Part shown: positions 31,910 to 40,840 of the stretch, piece by piece
How the letters are laid out: every line of letters starts with the position of its first letter
Numbering within the stretch: position 1 is the stretch's first letter
NCBI GenBank assembly: GCA_026004095.1
Contig: BPIL01000012.1
Location: 44,428-108,427 of the forward strand
Length of the DNA stretch: 64,000 bases
Reading direction: 5' to 3'
From: Meiothermus sp.
Lineage (GTDB): Bacteria > Deinococcota > Deinococci > Deinococcales > Thermaceae
Translations under genes and position numbers: made by a program
The notes under the pieces: generated by a model
The model's database searches: none
What the model was told of the DNA's origin: nothing
The model's input: the letters and a program-made list of their open reading frames with translations, nothing else

Positions 31910-34592
31910 ATGAACGAGGAACGGCTGTTCGAACAGCTCAAACGCGAAGTGAGACGTGCTGGGTCGGGCTCTGGGAAAGGCCATTCGCACGCTTTCCGGG
32001 CCGCGCATCTTCGAACTGGAAGAACAGGTGCGCGAGCTGACCAAAAGCCTGCGGCAGGGCTACTCCCCCGCAGCCCGGCAGCAGCTCCTCGAGATCGTGC
32101 GGAGCCTCTCGCTGTCGGAAGCCGAGAACCTGATCCGGGCCTTTTCGACCTACTTTCATCTGGTCAACCTGGCCGAGGAACGCCACCGGGTGCGGGTCAA
32201 TCGGGAGCGTGAGAAAAACAGCACCCTGGGGGCCCCCCGGGGGGAGTCGTTCCTGGCCCTGGTCGGCGCGCTCAAACAGCAGGGGCTGAGCTACGACCAG
32301 ACCGTCGATCTGCTCTCCCGGCTGCGGCTGCACCTGACCTTTACCGCCCACCCCACCGAGACCCGCCGCCGCACCCAGCGCCACCACATCAACGAGATCG
32401 AGAAGCTGCTGGACAGCCTCTACCTCGACGACCTTGACAACGCGGCTGCGGATAGCTCGGCCCTCGATGCGCGGGTGGCCCTGCTGTGGGGCACCTCCGA
32501 GCTGCGCAAATCCCGCCCGAGCGTGGAGGACGAGGTCAAGGGGGGGCTTTTTTACATCACTTACACCCTCTGGAAGGCGGTTCCTCGGCTGGTGGATGGG
32601 CTCGAGCGGGCCGTTGAGGCCCACTACGGTCGGCGGCCCAACCTCTCACCCCCGCTGGTCTTTCGTAGCTGGATTGGGGGCGACCGGGACGGCAACCCCA
32701 ACGTGCTGCCCGCGGTGACGGGCTGGGCCCAGACCTACGCCCGCGAAACCGCCCTGCGCAGGTTTGTGGAGGACGTGGACGCTCTGATCCGGGACTTATC
32801 CCTCAGCGATGAGCGGGTCACCATCAGCCATGAGCTGCGGCTGGCCCTGGAGGATCACGCCAGGCGCCTGGCGCTGCCTGAGCGGTTTCAGGGCGAGCCC
32901 TACCGGCAGTTTGGCATGGGCCTGCGCTACAAGCTGCGGGCGCTGCTGGGCGAACAGCCGGGCCCCGGCTACAACAACACCACGGAGTTTGTGAGCGACC
33001 TTGGCAAGGCCGAGCGCAGCCTGGAGCAGCTTGGCTTGGGGGAGATCGCTCGAGCCTGCCTGAAGCCCATCCGCCTCAACGCCGAGGCCTTCGGCCTGGA
33101 TCTGGTGAGCCTGGATCTGCGCGAGGAGTCGCGCGCGCTGACCGAGGCCGCCGCCGAGCTGCTCAAAGTTGGCGGGGTGCACGAGCAGTACGCCGCGCTC
33201 CCCCCTCAGCAACGGGAAGCTTTGCTAACCCAGGAGCTCGCCACCGCCCGGCCCCTGGCCCCGGTGGGCTACCGCCCCCAGAGCAAAAGCCTGCAAACCG
33301 CCCTCGAGGCCCTGCGCCACTGGAAAGCCCGCGGGGCCCACGTGGTCTCGATGACCCATTACCCCAGCGATTTGCTCGAGGTGATGCTGCTGGCGCGGGA
33401 GGTGGGGCTCTACCGCCCCGGACGGGCCCTGCCCTTCGATGTGGTGCCGCTCTTTGAAACCCTGGGCGACCTGCAAAACGCGCCCGAGGTGGTGGCACGG
33501 CTGCTGGACAATCCGGTCTTCAGGGCCCACGTGCAGGGGCGGGGGGGCCTCGAGGTGATGATCGGCTACTCCGACTCCAACAAGGACGCGGGCTTCCTGG
33601 CGGCCAACTGGGCGCTGTATCAGGCCCAGGAGGCCGTCACCAGAGTCGCCAGGGAACGCGGCGTGACGGTCTACTATTTTCACGGACGGGGCACCTCCAC
33701 CGCCCGCGGCGGGGGCACCGCGGGGCGGGCCATCGCCAGCCTGCCGCCCGGCACGGTGGGCAGCCGGATGCGCCTGACCGAGCAGGGCGAGGCCCTGGCC
33801 GACCGCTACGCCCACCCCGAACTGGCCTACCGCAACCTCGAGCAGATGCTCTACCACATGGCCCTGGCCTCGGCCCGCGACCTCTACGGGGAGGCCCTGC
33901 CCATCAAACCCGCGTGGCTCGAGGCCATGGAACGGGCCGCCGAACGCTCCACCCAGGTCTACCGGGAGCTGCTGCTGCGCCCGGGCTTCTTCGAGTTTTA
34001 CGAACAGCTCACCCCCATCCGCGAGATTGGGGCGCTCAACATCGCCAGCCGCCCGGTCTACCGCTCGGGGCGGGTGCGCGAGATCAAGGATTTACGGGCC
34101 ATCCCGTGGGTGATGTCCTGGACGCAGGTTCGCTTGCTGCTGCCCGGCTGGTATGGGCTGGCCGAGGGGCTACAGGAGATTCCGCTGGCGCTGCGCCGGG
34201 AGATGTTTGAACAGTGGCCCTTTTTTGCCACCACCCTGGACAGCGCCGCCATCGCATTGGCCAAAGCCGACCTGGGTATCGCCCGCGAGTACCTGCGGCT
34301 GGTCAAGCCCGAGCTGGCCGAACGTTTCTTCCCCGATATCGCCCGCTCGTTCGAGCAAACCAAAGCCATTCTGGAGGAAACCTTTCAGAACACCCTGCTC
34401 TTCAAGCACCCCGTGCTGGCCCGCCAGACCGAGCTGCGCAACCCCTACGTAGACCCCATCTCGCTGGTGCAGGTGGAGCTATTGGAACGCTACCGGCGCA
34501 CCCCGCCCGAGGCCCCCGAGCGCACCGGCCTCGAGCGCGCCCTGATGCTCTCTTTGCTGGGTATCGCGGCAGGACTGCGCAACGCGGGCTAG
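31910..34592 (+). CDS. ppc: phosphoenolpyruvate carboxylase, apparent N-terminal frameshift
   Basis: The main frame (from 31956) gives 878 residues with all PEPC motifs: [48 protein letters not shown] and LRNAG at the end. It makes oxaloacetate from PEP and bicarbonate. ATG 31910 lies 8 nt after TAGACT (31896-31901), with TTGGGG as -35, a convincing leaderless start. It encodes [15 protein letters not shown], which aligns with the normal PEPC N-terminus but is one base out of frame at 31951-31956. Deleting one base gives [13 protein letters not shown]. If the shift is real, translation could restart at GTG 31956. Confidence 0.93.
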
Positions 34593-34619
34593 CGCGCCCA
34601 CCCATATCATGGGAGCGGT

Positions 34620-35579
34620 ATGGTTGAGGTACACAGCCGTCACGTCACCTTCCACCCCCCCGCGGGGGCCCGGTTTCTGGTTGGCGATTTCACCGACTGG
34701 AACCGCCGCCCCATACCCATTCCAGCGCCCCTGACCCTCGAGTTCCCCGCTGGGGCCTACGTGGAGTACGCCTTTCTAGACGAAAACCATCAGCCCTTCC
34801 CCGACCCCGACAACCCCCACAAAGCCCAGAACCCCTGGTGGACGTATCCCCGGGCCATCGAACTCCCCGGTTTTCACTACAGCGCGCCCCCCCAGCCCTC
34901 GCGCGCGGTAGAGGTGCACCGGCACCGGCTGGAGTCGCGGGCCTTTGGCAGCACCCGCCGCTACTACGTCTACAACCCCGAACCGCCGGCCCAGGCCACC
35001 CTCTACGTCCACGATGGGGTGGCCTACTACCGCACCGCCAAACTGGCCGAGGTGGCCCAGGGGCTTCTGGAGCAGGGCCAGATCAAACCCGTGCGGATCG
35101 TATTCATCGAGCCCGAGGATCGCCGCAGCGAGTACTGGTTCAGCCCTACTTACGAACAGCACGTGCTGGAGGAGACCATCCCAGCGGTGGAGGCCCACTA
35201 CGGCCCCACAGCGGAAAAGGGCTTGCTGGGGGCCAGCCTGGGGGGCCTGGTCTCGGCCTGGCTGGGCTGGCGGCATCCCCAGACCTTCCAGAAAATCGCC
35301 ACCCAGTCGGCCTGCCTGACCGCCTCGCCCGAGGGGGGCGACTCCTTCACCGACCCCGAGTGGCTCACCGAGCAGTACCAGGCCACCCCGACCCTGCCTT
35401 TGCGCTTTTACTGCGAGACCGGGCAGATCGAGTGGCTGCTGGCCCCCAACCGCCGTTTTGCCGCCATGCTGGCCGATAAGGGCTACCCCCACGCCTACCT
35501 CGAGCGCCCCTCCGGCCACAACTGGATGACCTGGCGGCAGGGGCTGGCCCCGGCTCTGGTGTACCTGTTCGGAACCTGA
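34620..35579 (+). CDS. esterase of the Esterase-D/enterochelin-esterase type with N-terminal E-set domain
   Basis: Protein of 319 residues. Residues 1-85 look like a glycogen-binding/E-set domain (HPPAGARFLVGDFTDWNRRPIP, GAYVEYAFLDENHQPFPDPDNP). The alpha/beta hydrolase follows: STRRYYVYNP, ATLYVHDGVAYYRT, nucleophile elbow GASLGGLVSAWLG and the late His in RPSGHNWMTW. The plan matches enterochelin esterase (Fes-like) and many uncharacterised carbohydrate esterases. Substrate unknown. RBS GGGAG precedes ATG 34620. It follows ppc by 27 nt. Confidence 0.82.
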   Translation: MVEVHSRHVTFHPPAGARFLVGDFTDWNRRPIPIPAPLTLEFPAGAYVEYAFLDENHQPFPDPDNPHKAQNPWWTYPRAIELPGFHYSAPPQPSRAVEVHRHRLESRAFGSTRRYYVYNPEPPAQATLYVHDGVAYYRTAKLAEVAQGLLEQGQIKPVRIVFIEPEDRRSEYWFSPTYEQHVLEETIPAVEAHYGPTAEKGLLGASLGGLVSAWLGWRHPQTFQKIATQSACLTASPEGGDSFTDPEWLTEQYQATPTLPLRFYCETGQIEWLLAPNRRFAAMLADKGYPHAYLERPSGHNWMTWRQGLAPALVYLFGT

Positions 35580-35602
35580 GGCCGGATGATAGGCTTAGGC
35601 TT

Positions 35603-36304
35603 ATGGAGCTTGGATCGGCTTTTGCAGCCATTCTGATTATCGTTGCGCTCGAGGCTGTTTTATCTGTAGACAACGCCATGGTGCTGGCCGTAATGGTGCG
35701 GCCCCTGCCCGAGCACCTGCGCTCGAGGGCCCTGCTCTACGGCATCATCGGGGCCTATGTGCTGCGCGGGCTGGCCCTGCTCTTCGCCACCATCATCATC
35801 CAGATCTGGTGGATTCAGTTGCTGGGCGGGCTTTACCTGGTGTATCTAGCGGCCAACCACCTCTTCTGGTCCAAGCCAGGCGAGGCCGCCGAGTCGGAGC
35901 GGGCCCGGCTACAGCAGGCCGCCGCCGCCAGCTTCTGGCGCATTGTGCTGATGATCAATGTGGTGGACCTGGCCTTCGCGGTGGACTCGGTGCTGGTGGT
36001 GATCGCCTTCAGCCGGGAGTTCTGGGTGATATTCACCGGGGTGGCCATCGGGATTCTGCTCATCCGGCTGGCCGCCGGCATCATGGTCACCATCATCGAG
36101 CGCTACCCCAGGCTCGAGTCGGTGGCCTACGCGGTGGTGGGCTGGGCCGGGCTCAAGCTGATGCTCGAGGGCTGGGGCCACGGCAGCGAGGTCTGGCTGC
36201 ACCGCCCCGAGCTGGCCTTGCACCTGCCCCAGGCCTTTTTCCTTAGCGTGACCTTCGCCATTCTGGTCTTGGGCAGCCTGTGGGCCTTCCGCCGTCCGAC
36301 CTGA
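35603..36304 (+). CDS. TerC-family membrane protein 1
   Basis: Protein of 233 residues with about seven transmembrane helices. The TerC signatures are ALEAVLSVDNAMVLAVMVRPLP near the N-terminus and VVDLAFAVDSVLVVIAFS in the middle; each carries the acidic metal-site motif (E-x4-D-N and D-x4-D-S). TerC/MeeF/YkoY-type proteins export Mn2+ or help load it on secreted enzymes. TAGGCT 7 nt before the ATG suggests a leaderless start. This copy has no riboswitch; its paralogue at 37050 does. Confidence 0.93.
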   Translation: MELGSAFAAILIIVALEAVLSVDNAMVLAVMVRPLPEHLRSRALLYGIIGAYVLRGLALLFATIIIQIWWIQLLGGLYLVYLAANHLFWSKPGEAAESERARLQQAAAASFWRIVLMINVVDLAFAVDSVLVVIAFSREFWVIFTGVAIGILLIRLAAGIMVTIIERYPRLESVAYAVVGWAGLKLMLEGWGHGSEVWLHRPELALHLPQAFFLSVTFAILVLGSLWAFRRPT

Positions 36305-36306
36305 GC

Positions 36307-36840
36307 ATGCCCAAAGACTGGGACGCCCACTACCTGAGCCAGCCCGCAACGGTGGTAGCGGCCTACGCCCAGCGGCTTCCGGCCGGGCCGGTGCTCGACC
36401 TGGCCGGTGGCCTGGGCCGCAACGCCTTTTTTCTGGCCCGGCGGGGGCATCCGGTGATTTTGCTCGAGCAAAGCCAGGTGGCCCTGGAGTTCGTGCAAAG
36501 CGAGGCCGCCCGCCAGCAGCTTCCGGTCTGGGCCCTCGAGGCCAACCTGGAAGCCCCCTCCCCCAGCCTGCCCCCGGGCCCGCTGGCTGGCATCGTCAAG
36601 TCGTACTTTCTGCACCGCCCTTTGCTGGAACTCTTCCCCCCACGGCTAATGCCCGGCGGTCTGGTGCTCCTCGAGGGCTTCACCGTGGTGGAAGCCCGGC
36701 GGCGCGGCAGCCAGGCCGCACATTACTGGCAGTCTGGTGAACTCCTGCACCCGCCCCAAGGCCTCCGCCTGCGGGCCTGGGCCGAGGGCTGGATGGACGG
36801 ACACCACCGCACCTGGGCGGTATGGGAGAAGACCCGCTGA
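36307..36840 (+). CDS. class I SAM-dependent methyltransferase (tellurite-resistance/TehB-like)
   Basis: Protein of 177 residues. WDAHYLSQPATVVAAYAQRLPAGPVLDLAGGLGRNAFFLARRGHPVILLEQS contains the AdoMet motif I (LDLAGGLGRNAFFLA) with acidic E at the end of strand 2. GIVKSYFLHRPLLELFPPRLMPGGLVLLEGF is motif III. Short size and lack of a substrate domain resemble TehB-like methyltransferases. It begins 2 nt after the TerC stop, so the two are co-transcribed. Substrate unknown. Confidence 0.82.
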   Translation: MPKDWDAHYLSQPATVVAAYAQRLPAGPVLDLAGGLGRNAFFLARRGHPVILLEQSQVALEFVQSEAARQQLPVWALEANLEAPSPSLPPGPLAGIVKSYFLHRPLLELFPPRLMPGGLVLLEGFTVVEARRRGSQAAHYWQSGELLHPPQGLRLRAWAEGWMDGHHRTWAVWEKTR

Positions 36841-36885
36841 ATCGTGTTCTCATTCGCTTTTCATCCCGCAAACTCTGCTACCCTA

Positions 36886-36988
36886 CAGGCTGGTTGGGGA
36901 GTAACCACCCGGTTTCGGGTTTGATTAATCGTCAATACGAAGCGAACGCTTCCGGTTAATCAGGGCTTATCGCCCAGGTGAGACCACC
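36886..36988 (+). ncRNA. yybP-ykoY (manganese) riboswitch
   Basis: The conserved loop GGGGAGTA lies at 36896-36903, the second conserved internal loop with CGTCAATACGAAG at about 36930-36942, and GAGACC near 36980. Helices: CCCG...CGGG (36908-36918), GATTAA...TTAATC (36923-36961) containing GAAGCG-AAC-GCTTC, and GGGC...GCCC (36963-36974). This matches the yybP-ykoY consensus, which senses Mn2+ and controls TerC-type exporters. The 3' side of its closing helix (ACCA, 36983-36986) is shared with the terminator arm, so Mn2+ binding should open expression of the TerC gene. Confidence 0.9.
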
Positions 36989-37025
36989 ACGACACGAAGA
37001 GGCCGTGGTGGCTTTGCTATTTTTT
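36984..37025 (+). terminator. riboswitch-controlled terminator
   Basis: CCACCACG (36984-36991) pairs with CGTGGTGG (37004-37011); TTT and then TTTTTT at 37020-37025 follow. The left arm overlaps the end of the riboswitch aptamer. Confidence 0.85.
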
Positions 37026-37049
37026 GCCTAGCCACAACCAGAGGTGCTC

Positions 37050-37787
37050 ATGGAACAAATCGGACAAGCGCTGATTGTTATTGGAATCCTGATTGTCTTG
37101 GAGGCGGTTCTCTCGGCCGACAACGCCATGGTGCTGGGGGTGATGGTCAGGCAGCTACCCCCACCCTGGCGGCAGCGGGCCCTGTTTTACGGCATCCTGG
37201 GGGCTTACGTCCTGCGCGGGATGGCCCTGGTTTTCGCGGTGTACCTGATTCAGTTCTGGTGGATTCAGGCCCTGGGGGCGGTTTATCTGCTTTACATCGC
37301 CATCCGGCACTTCAGCAAACCAAAACCCAAGACCGAGGTTCACCTCGAGGCCCCCCAGACCCTCCAGGTGGTCACCCCGCGCCAGTTCTGGACCATCGTA
37401 GCCCAGATTGAGCTGGCCGATCTGGCTTTCGCAGTGGATTCGGTTCTGGTGGCGGTGGCGCTTTCGGACAACCTCTGGATCATCTTTACCGGCGTGTTTA
37501 TCGGCATCCTGGCCCTCCGCTTTGTGGCGGTGCTCTTTGTGGGCCTGCTGGAAAAATACCCCCGCTTCGAGGCGGTGGCCTTTGCGGTGGTGGGCTTTGC
37601 CGGGGTCAAGCTGGCTATTGGGGGCTGGGACAAGTTCGCCAAAGAAGTCCTGAGCCGCCCGGAATGGGTCACGGGGATCGACAAAACCCAGTTCTCGCTC
37701 TTTATTCTGGTCGTTTTGGTACTGGGCGCCATCTGGGCCATGAGCCAGAAGCCTCGAGCCGCCCAGGAACCCCTCGAGCGCCAATAA
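37050..37787 (+). CDS. TerC-family membrane protein 2 (probable Mn2+ exporter)
   Basis: Protein of 245 residues from ATG 37050 (RBS AGAGG); GTG 37044 is also open but less likely. LEAVLSADNAMVLGVMVRQLPP and ELADLAFAVDSVLVAVALS are the paired metal-site motifs, in the same positions as in the paralogue at 35603; the two proteins are clearly duplicates. Seven transmembrane helices. Control by a yybP-ykoY riboswitch supports a role in Mn2+ efflux. A Lys/Gln-rich tail ends the protein. Confidence 0.93.
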   Translation: MEQIGQALIVIGILIVLEAVLSADNAMVLGVMVRQLPPPWRQRALFYGILGAYVLRGMALVFAVYLIQFWWIQALGAVYLLYIAIRHFSKPKPKTEVHLEAPQTLQVVTPRQFWTIVAQIELADLAFAVDSVLVAVALSDNLWIIFTGVFIGILALRFVAVLFVGLLEKYPRFEAVAFAVVGFAGVKLAIGGWDKFAKEVLSRPEWVTGIDKTQFSLFILVVLVLGAIWAMSQKPRAAQEPLERQ

Positions 37788-37838
37788 AGACCTGGAAACG
37801 CATGCCCGATAAATCCAAAATCTGGTAAGGTTGTGCCG

Positions 37839-39509
37839 ATGGTTTTTGTACTGGCAACCCTGGCCTACCTGCTGGGCGCGCTGCCCCTCGGCTACTGGGC
37901 CATCCGACGCCTGACCGGCCAGGACCCCCGCCTGGCCTCGGCCTACAACCTGGGCCTCGAAAACACCCTGGAGCGCCTGGGCCCAGGCCCGGTGCTCCTG
38001 GCCTGGGGCCTGGACTTTCTCAAGGGGCTGCTGGCGGTCTGGCTGGGAGGGCGGTTTGGGCTCTCCTGGGCGGTAATCTTTGCGTTCCTGGTCTATCTGG
38101 GCCACCTCTACCCCCCCCGGTTTTTGGCCCAGGGAACCCTGCTGCGGGGGCGGGGTGCGGGCGTGCTGGTGGGGGTGGTGCTGGGCCTGTACCTGAGCGG
38201 CCTCTCCTACCTGCTCACCCTGGTGGTCTTGCTGGTAGCGGCCCTGAGCCTCTTATTCAGCCGGTACGCCTCGCTGGCTGCCCTGACCATCCCCGGCACG
38301 CTGGCCCTTTTGCTCACCTTCGAGCCGATTACCGGCTGGGCCAGGCTGGCGGCCTGGGGGCTGCTCCTGGCCGCGCTCTGGCGCTACAAGGAAAACATCG
38401 GGCGGATGCTGGAAGGCACCGAGCCCCGCCTGGGCGAACCACCACCGCTGCCATCGGACAAGCAGGTGGTCTGCGCCTTCATGATTCATCCCCTCACGGT
38501 GGACGACCTGTTCCAGAGCCCCCGCTTCCGCTGGGCCCGACCGCTGGTAGAGCAGGGCCTCATCTCCCAGAGCCTGGTGGAAAACCTCGCCGAGGCCATC
38601 CGGCCCATGAAGGTGGGGGAGTTGCGCGGGGTTAAGACCACCGACGGGCGGGAGATTCGCTGCCACCTGATCTCGGCCCCCCTGCTGCCCCACCAGATTA
38701 CCGGCAAGCCCGAGCTGGCCACCCAGCGGGCCATCCAGGGGGCCCGGCTGGCCAGGGAGCTGGGCTGCACGGTGGTGGGCCTGGGGGCCTTCTGGAGCGT
38801 GGTGGGCGAGAAGGGCCGGGTGGTGCAGGAGGCCGTACCGGAGATCGAGGTGACCAACGGCGGGGCCTACACCGCCGGAACCGTCAAGGCCGCCATACCG
38901 GGCATCCTGGCCCACTTCGAGCAGTCCGGGCGCCGCCTTCAGGAGGCCGCCGCAGCGGTGGTGGGGGCCAACGGGGTGGTGGCCTTTGGGATTGCCCGGC
39001 AGATTGCGCCGCTGGTTGGGAAGCTGATTCTGGTGGGGCGCAACCAGGAGCGCCTGGAGAAAAGCGCCGCCACACTCAAGCAGAACCTCGAGCGCAAAGG
39101 CCAGCCCGTCCCTCAGCTTATCGTGAGCACCGATATATCGGCCATCCGCGAGGCCGACCTCATCTTCACCGCCACCTCCGACCCCCAGCCGGTCATCTTC
39201 CCCCAGCACGTCAAGCCCGGCGCCTGGATCTACGACGAAGGCGTACCGCCCGACGTGGACGCCTCGGTGAAGCAGGTGCCGGGGGTGCGAGTAATTCCCG
39301 GTGGGGTGGTGCGGCCGCCGGGGGCCATGACCGGCAACCTCGACCTGCACTTCGGCGAGGGGGCGGTGCCGGCCTGCCTGGCCGAGACCATGATTCTGGC
39401 CGCCGAAAAGGCCTATGAGCGCAAGAGCCTGGGCGGCGAGACCAAAAGCGAAAACATCCAGTTTTTCGTGGAGCGGGCCGAGGCCCTGGGTTTCAGGGTG
39501 GTGGACTGA
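37839..39509 (+). CDS. fusion of a PlsY-like membrane domain and a long-chain acyl-ACP reductase-like domain
   Basis: Protein of 556 residues; TAAGGT 7 nt before ATG 37839 suggests a leaderless start. Residues 1-200 follow PlsY (glycerol-3-phosphate acyltransferase) topology with PlsY landmarks: ALPLGYW, DPRLASAYNLGLENTLERLG, LDFLKG, LGHLYP and the final NIGRMLEGTEPRLG. The PlsY catalytic loops are diverged (SAYNLGLENT instead of GSGNxGATN). Residues about 220-556 resemble cyanobacterial acyl-ACP reductase and shikimate-dehydrogenase-type Rossmann proteins: GCTVVGLGAFWSVV, NGGAYTAGTVK, AAAAVVGANGVVAFGIAR for NAD(P), LILVGRNQERLEKS, WIYDEGVPPDVD. Probably a lipid enzyme; exact reaction unproven. 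Confidence 0.75.
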   Translation: MVFVLATLAYLLGALPLGYWAIRRLTGQDPRLASAYNLGLENTLERLGPGPVLLAWGLDFLKGLLAVWLGGRFGLSWAVIFAFLVYLGHLYPPRFLAQGTLLRGRGAGVLVGVVLGLYLSGLSYLLTLVVLLVAALSLLFSRYASLAALTIPGTLALLLTFEPITGWARLAAWGLLLAALWRYKENIGRMLEGTEPRLGEPPPLPSDKQVVCAFMIHPLTVDDLFQSPRFRWARPLVEQGLISQSLVENLAEAIRPMKVGELRGVKTTDGREIRCHLISAPLLPHQITGKPELATQRAIQGARLARELGCTVVGLGAFWSVVGEKGRVVQEAVPEIEVTNGGAYTAGTVKAAIPGILAHFEQSGRRLQEAAAAVVGANGVVAFGIARQIAPLVGKLILVGRNQERLEKSAATLKQNLERKGQPVPQLIVSTDISAIREADLIFTATSDPQPVIFPQHVKPGAWIYDEGVPPDVDASVKQVPGVRVIPGGVVRPPGAMTGNLDLHFGEGAVPACLAETMILAAEKAYERKSLGGETKSENIQFFVERAEALGFRVVD

Positions 39510-39518
39510 GGCTAGCCG

Positions 39519-40184
39519 ATGAAGGCGCAACTGCTACTCCTTAGTCCCACCCGCCTCGAGGCTCCCTTCCTCAAAGGCCAGAAGTTCGATTTTCACGGAC
39601 GCGCGGGGCTGCGCGGGGCGGGCTGGGTCTGGCTCGAGTGCGGCATTGGCAAGGTCAACACCGCCGCCACCCTAGCCGCTTTCGTCCAGCGGCGCAGGTT
39701 CGAGCGGGTGCTGCTCTTTGGCATTGCGGGGGCCTATGCCGATTCGGGCTTGCAGATAGGCGATTGCGCCCTGGCCGAGCGGGAGATTCAGGCCGACCTG
39801 GGCGTGCGGGATGGGGGCTTGAAGGGCCTGGGCTTCCCCAGCCTGGTGGTGGCCTCCAGGCCCTACCATAACCGCTTTCCGCTGGACAAAGCCTTCACAG
39901 ACGAACTTAAGAGCAAACTGGGCCTGCCTGGCAAACAGTTTCTGACCCGCGACCTGGTCTCGGAGAACCCCAGCGAGGCCCGCCAGCTCGCGCGCAAATG
40001 GGAGGCCGACCTCGAGAACATGGAGGGGGCCGCCTTTGCCCAGACCTGTTTGTGGCTGGGCCTGGCGGGGGCCGAGCTGCGGGCGGTATCGAACATGGCC
40101 GGTGTGCGCGACAAGGCCCAGTGGCGCATCCGGCAGGCGGTGGAGGCCCTCGAGCAGCACATTTTGCGTATCATCGGGTCATGA
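39519..40184 (+). CDS. mqnB: futalosine hydrolase
   Basis: Protein of 221 residues of the nucleoside phosphorylase fold: LECGIGKVNTAATLAAF, RVLLFGIAGAYADSGLQIGDCALAEREIQADLGV, and WEADLENMEGAAFAQTCLWLGL with the catalytic acidic region, then ELRAVSNMAGVRDKAQWRI. These match the Thermus futalosine hydrolase, which cleaves futalosine in the alternative menaquinone pathway. Other mqn genes are not in the window. It overlaps the next gene by 4 nt. Confidence 0.9.
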   Translation: MKAQLLLLSPTRLEAPFLKGQKFDFHGRAGLRGAGWVWLECGIGKVNTAATLAAFVQRRRFERVLLFGIAGAYADSGLQIGDCALAEREIQADLGVRDGGLKGLGFPSLVVASRPYHNRFPLDKAFTDELKSKLGLPGKQFLTRDLVSENPSEARQLARKWEADLENMEGAAFAQTCLWLGLAGAELRAVSNMAGVRDKAQWRIRQAVEALEQHILRIIGS

Positions 40185-40783
40185 TCGACATCACCCGCCC
40201 CATCCACCCCGGCGTGCCGGTCTGGCCCGGCGATACCCCGTTTAGCTACGAGCTGGTCGCGCGAATCGCGGGCGGCGACAGCGTGAACGTGGGCAAATTT
40301 ACCACCACCACCCACCTGGGCACCCACCTCGACGCCCCCTGGCACTATGTGGACGACGGCGGCAAGCTGGAAAGCGTCCCGCTCGAGGTGCTCATAGGCC
40401 CCTGCCGGGTGGTGGACGCGCGTGGACAGGAAGCCCTTACGGCCGACTTCCTCAAAACCATCCAGCTCGCCGAGCGCACCCTCTTTTACACCGGGCAGCC
40501 CAGTATCTGGCCGAGCTTCCCCCACACCTTCATGCACGTGCTGCCCGAGGCCGCCGGGTACATGGCCGCGCAGGGTGTCCGGCTCTACGGCACCGACGCC
40601 CCCAGCGTAGACCCCCTCACCTCCAAAGACCTGCCGGCCCACAAGGCCTTTGCCCAGGCCGGGGTTTATATCGTGGAAGGGCTGGCCCTGGAGGGGGTGG
40701 CCCCGGGCGACTACGAACTCATCTGCCTGCCGCTGAAGCTCGAGGGAGCCGACGCCGCGCCGGTGCGGGCCATTTTGCGATAG
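40181..40783 (+). CDS. cyclase-family hydrolase (KynB/arylformamidase-like)
   Basis: Protein of 200 residues. MIDITRPIHPGVPVWPGDTPF is the family N-terminus and THLGTHLDAPWHYVDDGGKLE supplies the metal-binding HxGTHxDAPxH motif. LYGTDAPSVDPLTSKDLPAHKAF and VYIVEGLALEGVAPGDYELICLPLKLEGADAAPVRAIL complete the fold. The family includes kynurenine formamidase, which makes kynurenine from N-formylkynurenine using zinc. No other kyn gene is near, so the exact substrate is open. Start ATG overlaps the mqnB stop (ATGA). Confidence 0.88.
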   Translation: MIDITRPIHPGVPVWPGDTPFSYELVARIAGGDSVNVGKFTTTTHLGTHLDAPWHYVDDGGKLESVPLEVLIGPCRVVDARGQEALTADFLKTIQLAERTLFYTGQPSIWPSFPHTFMHVLPEAAGYMAAQGVRLYGTDAPSVDPLTSKDLPAHKAFAQAGVYIVEGLALEGVAPGDYELICLPLKLEGADAAPVRAILR

Positions 40784-40840
40784 GGCTGTTTCTCATCCCC
40801 TTCTGTGGTGCCATTGTGCCAATGCGCTAAGATGGTTCGG

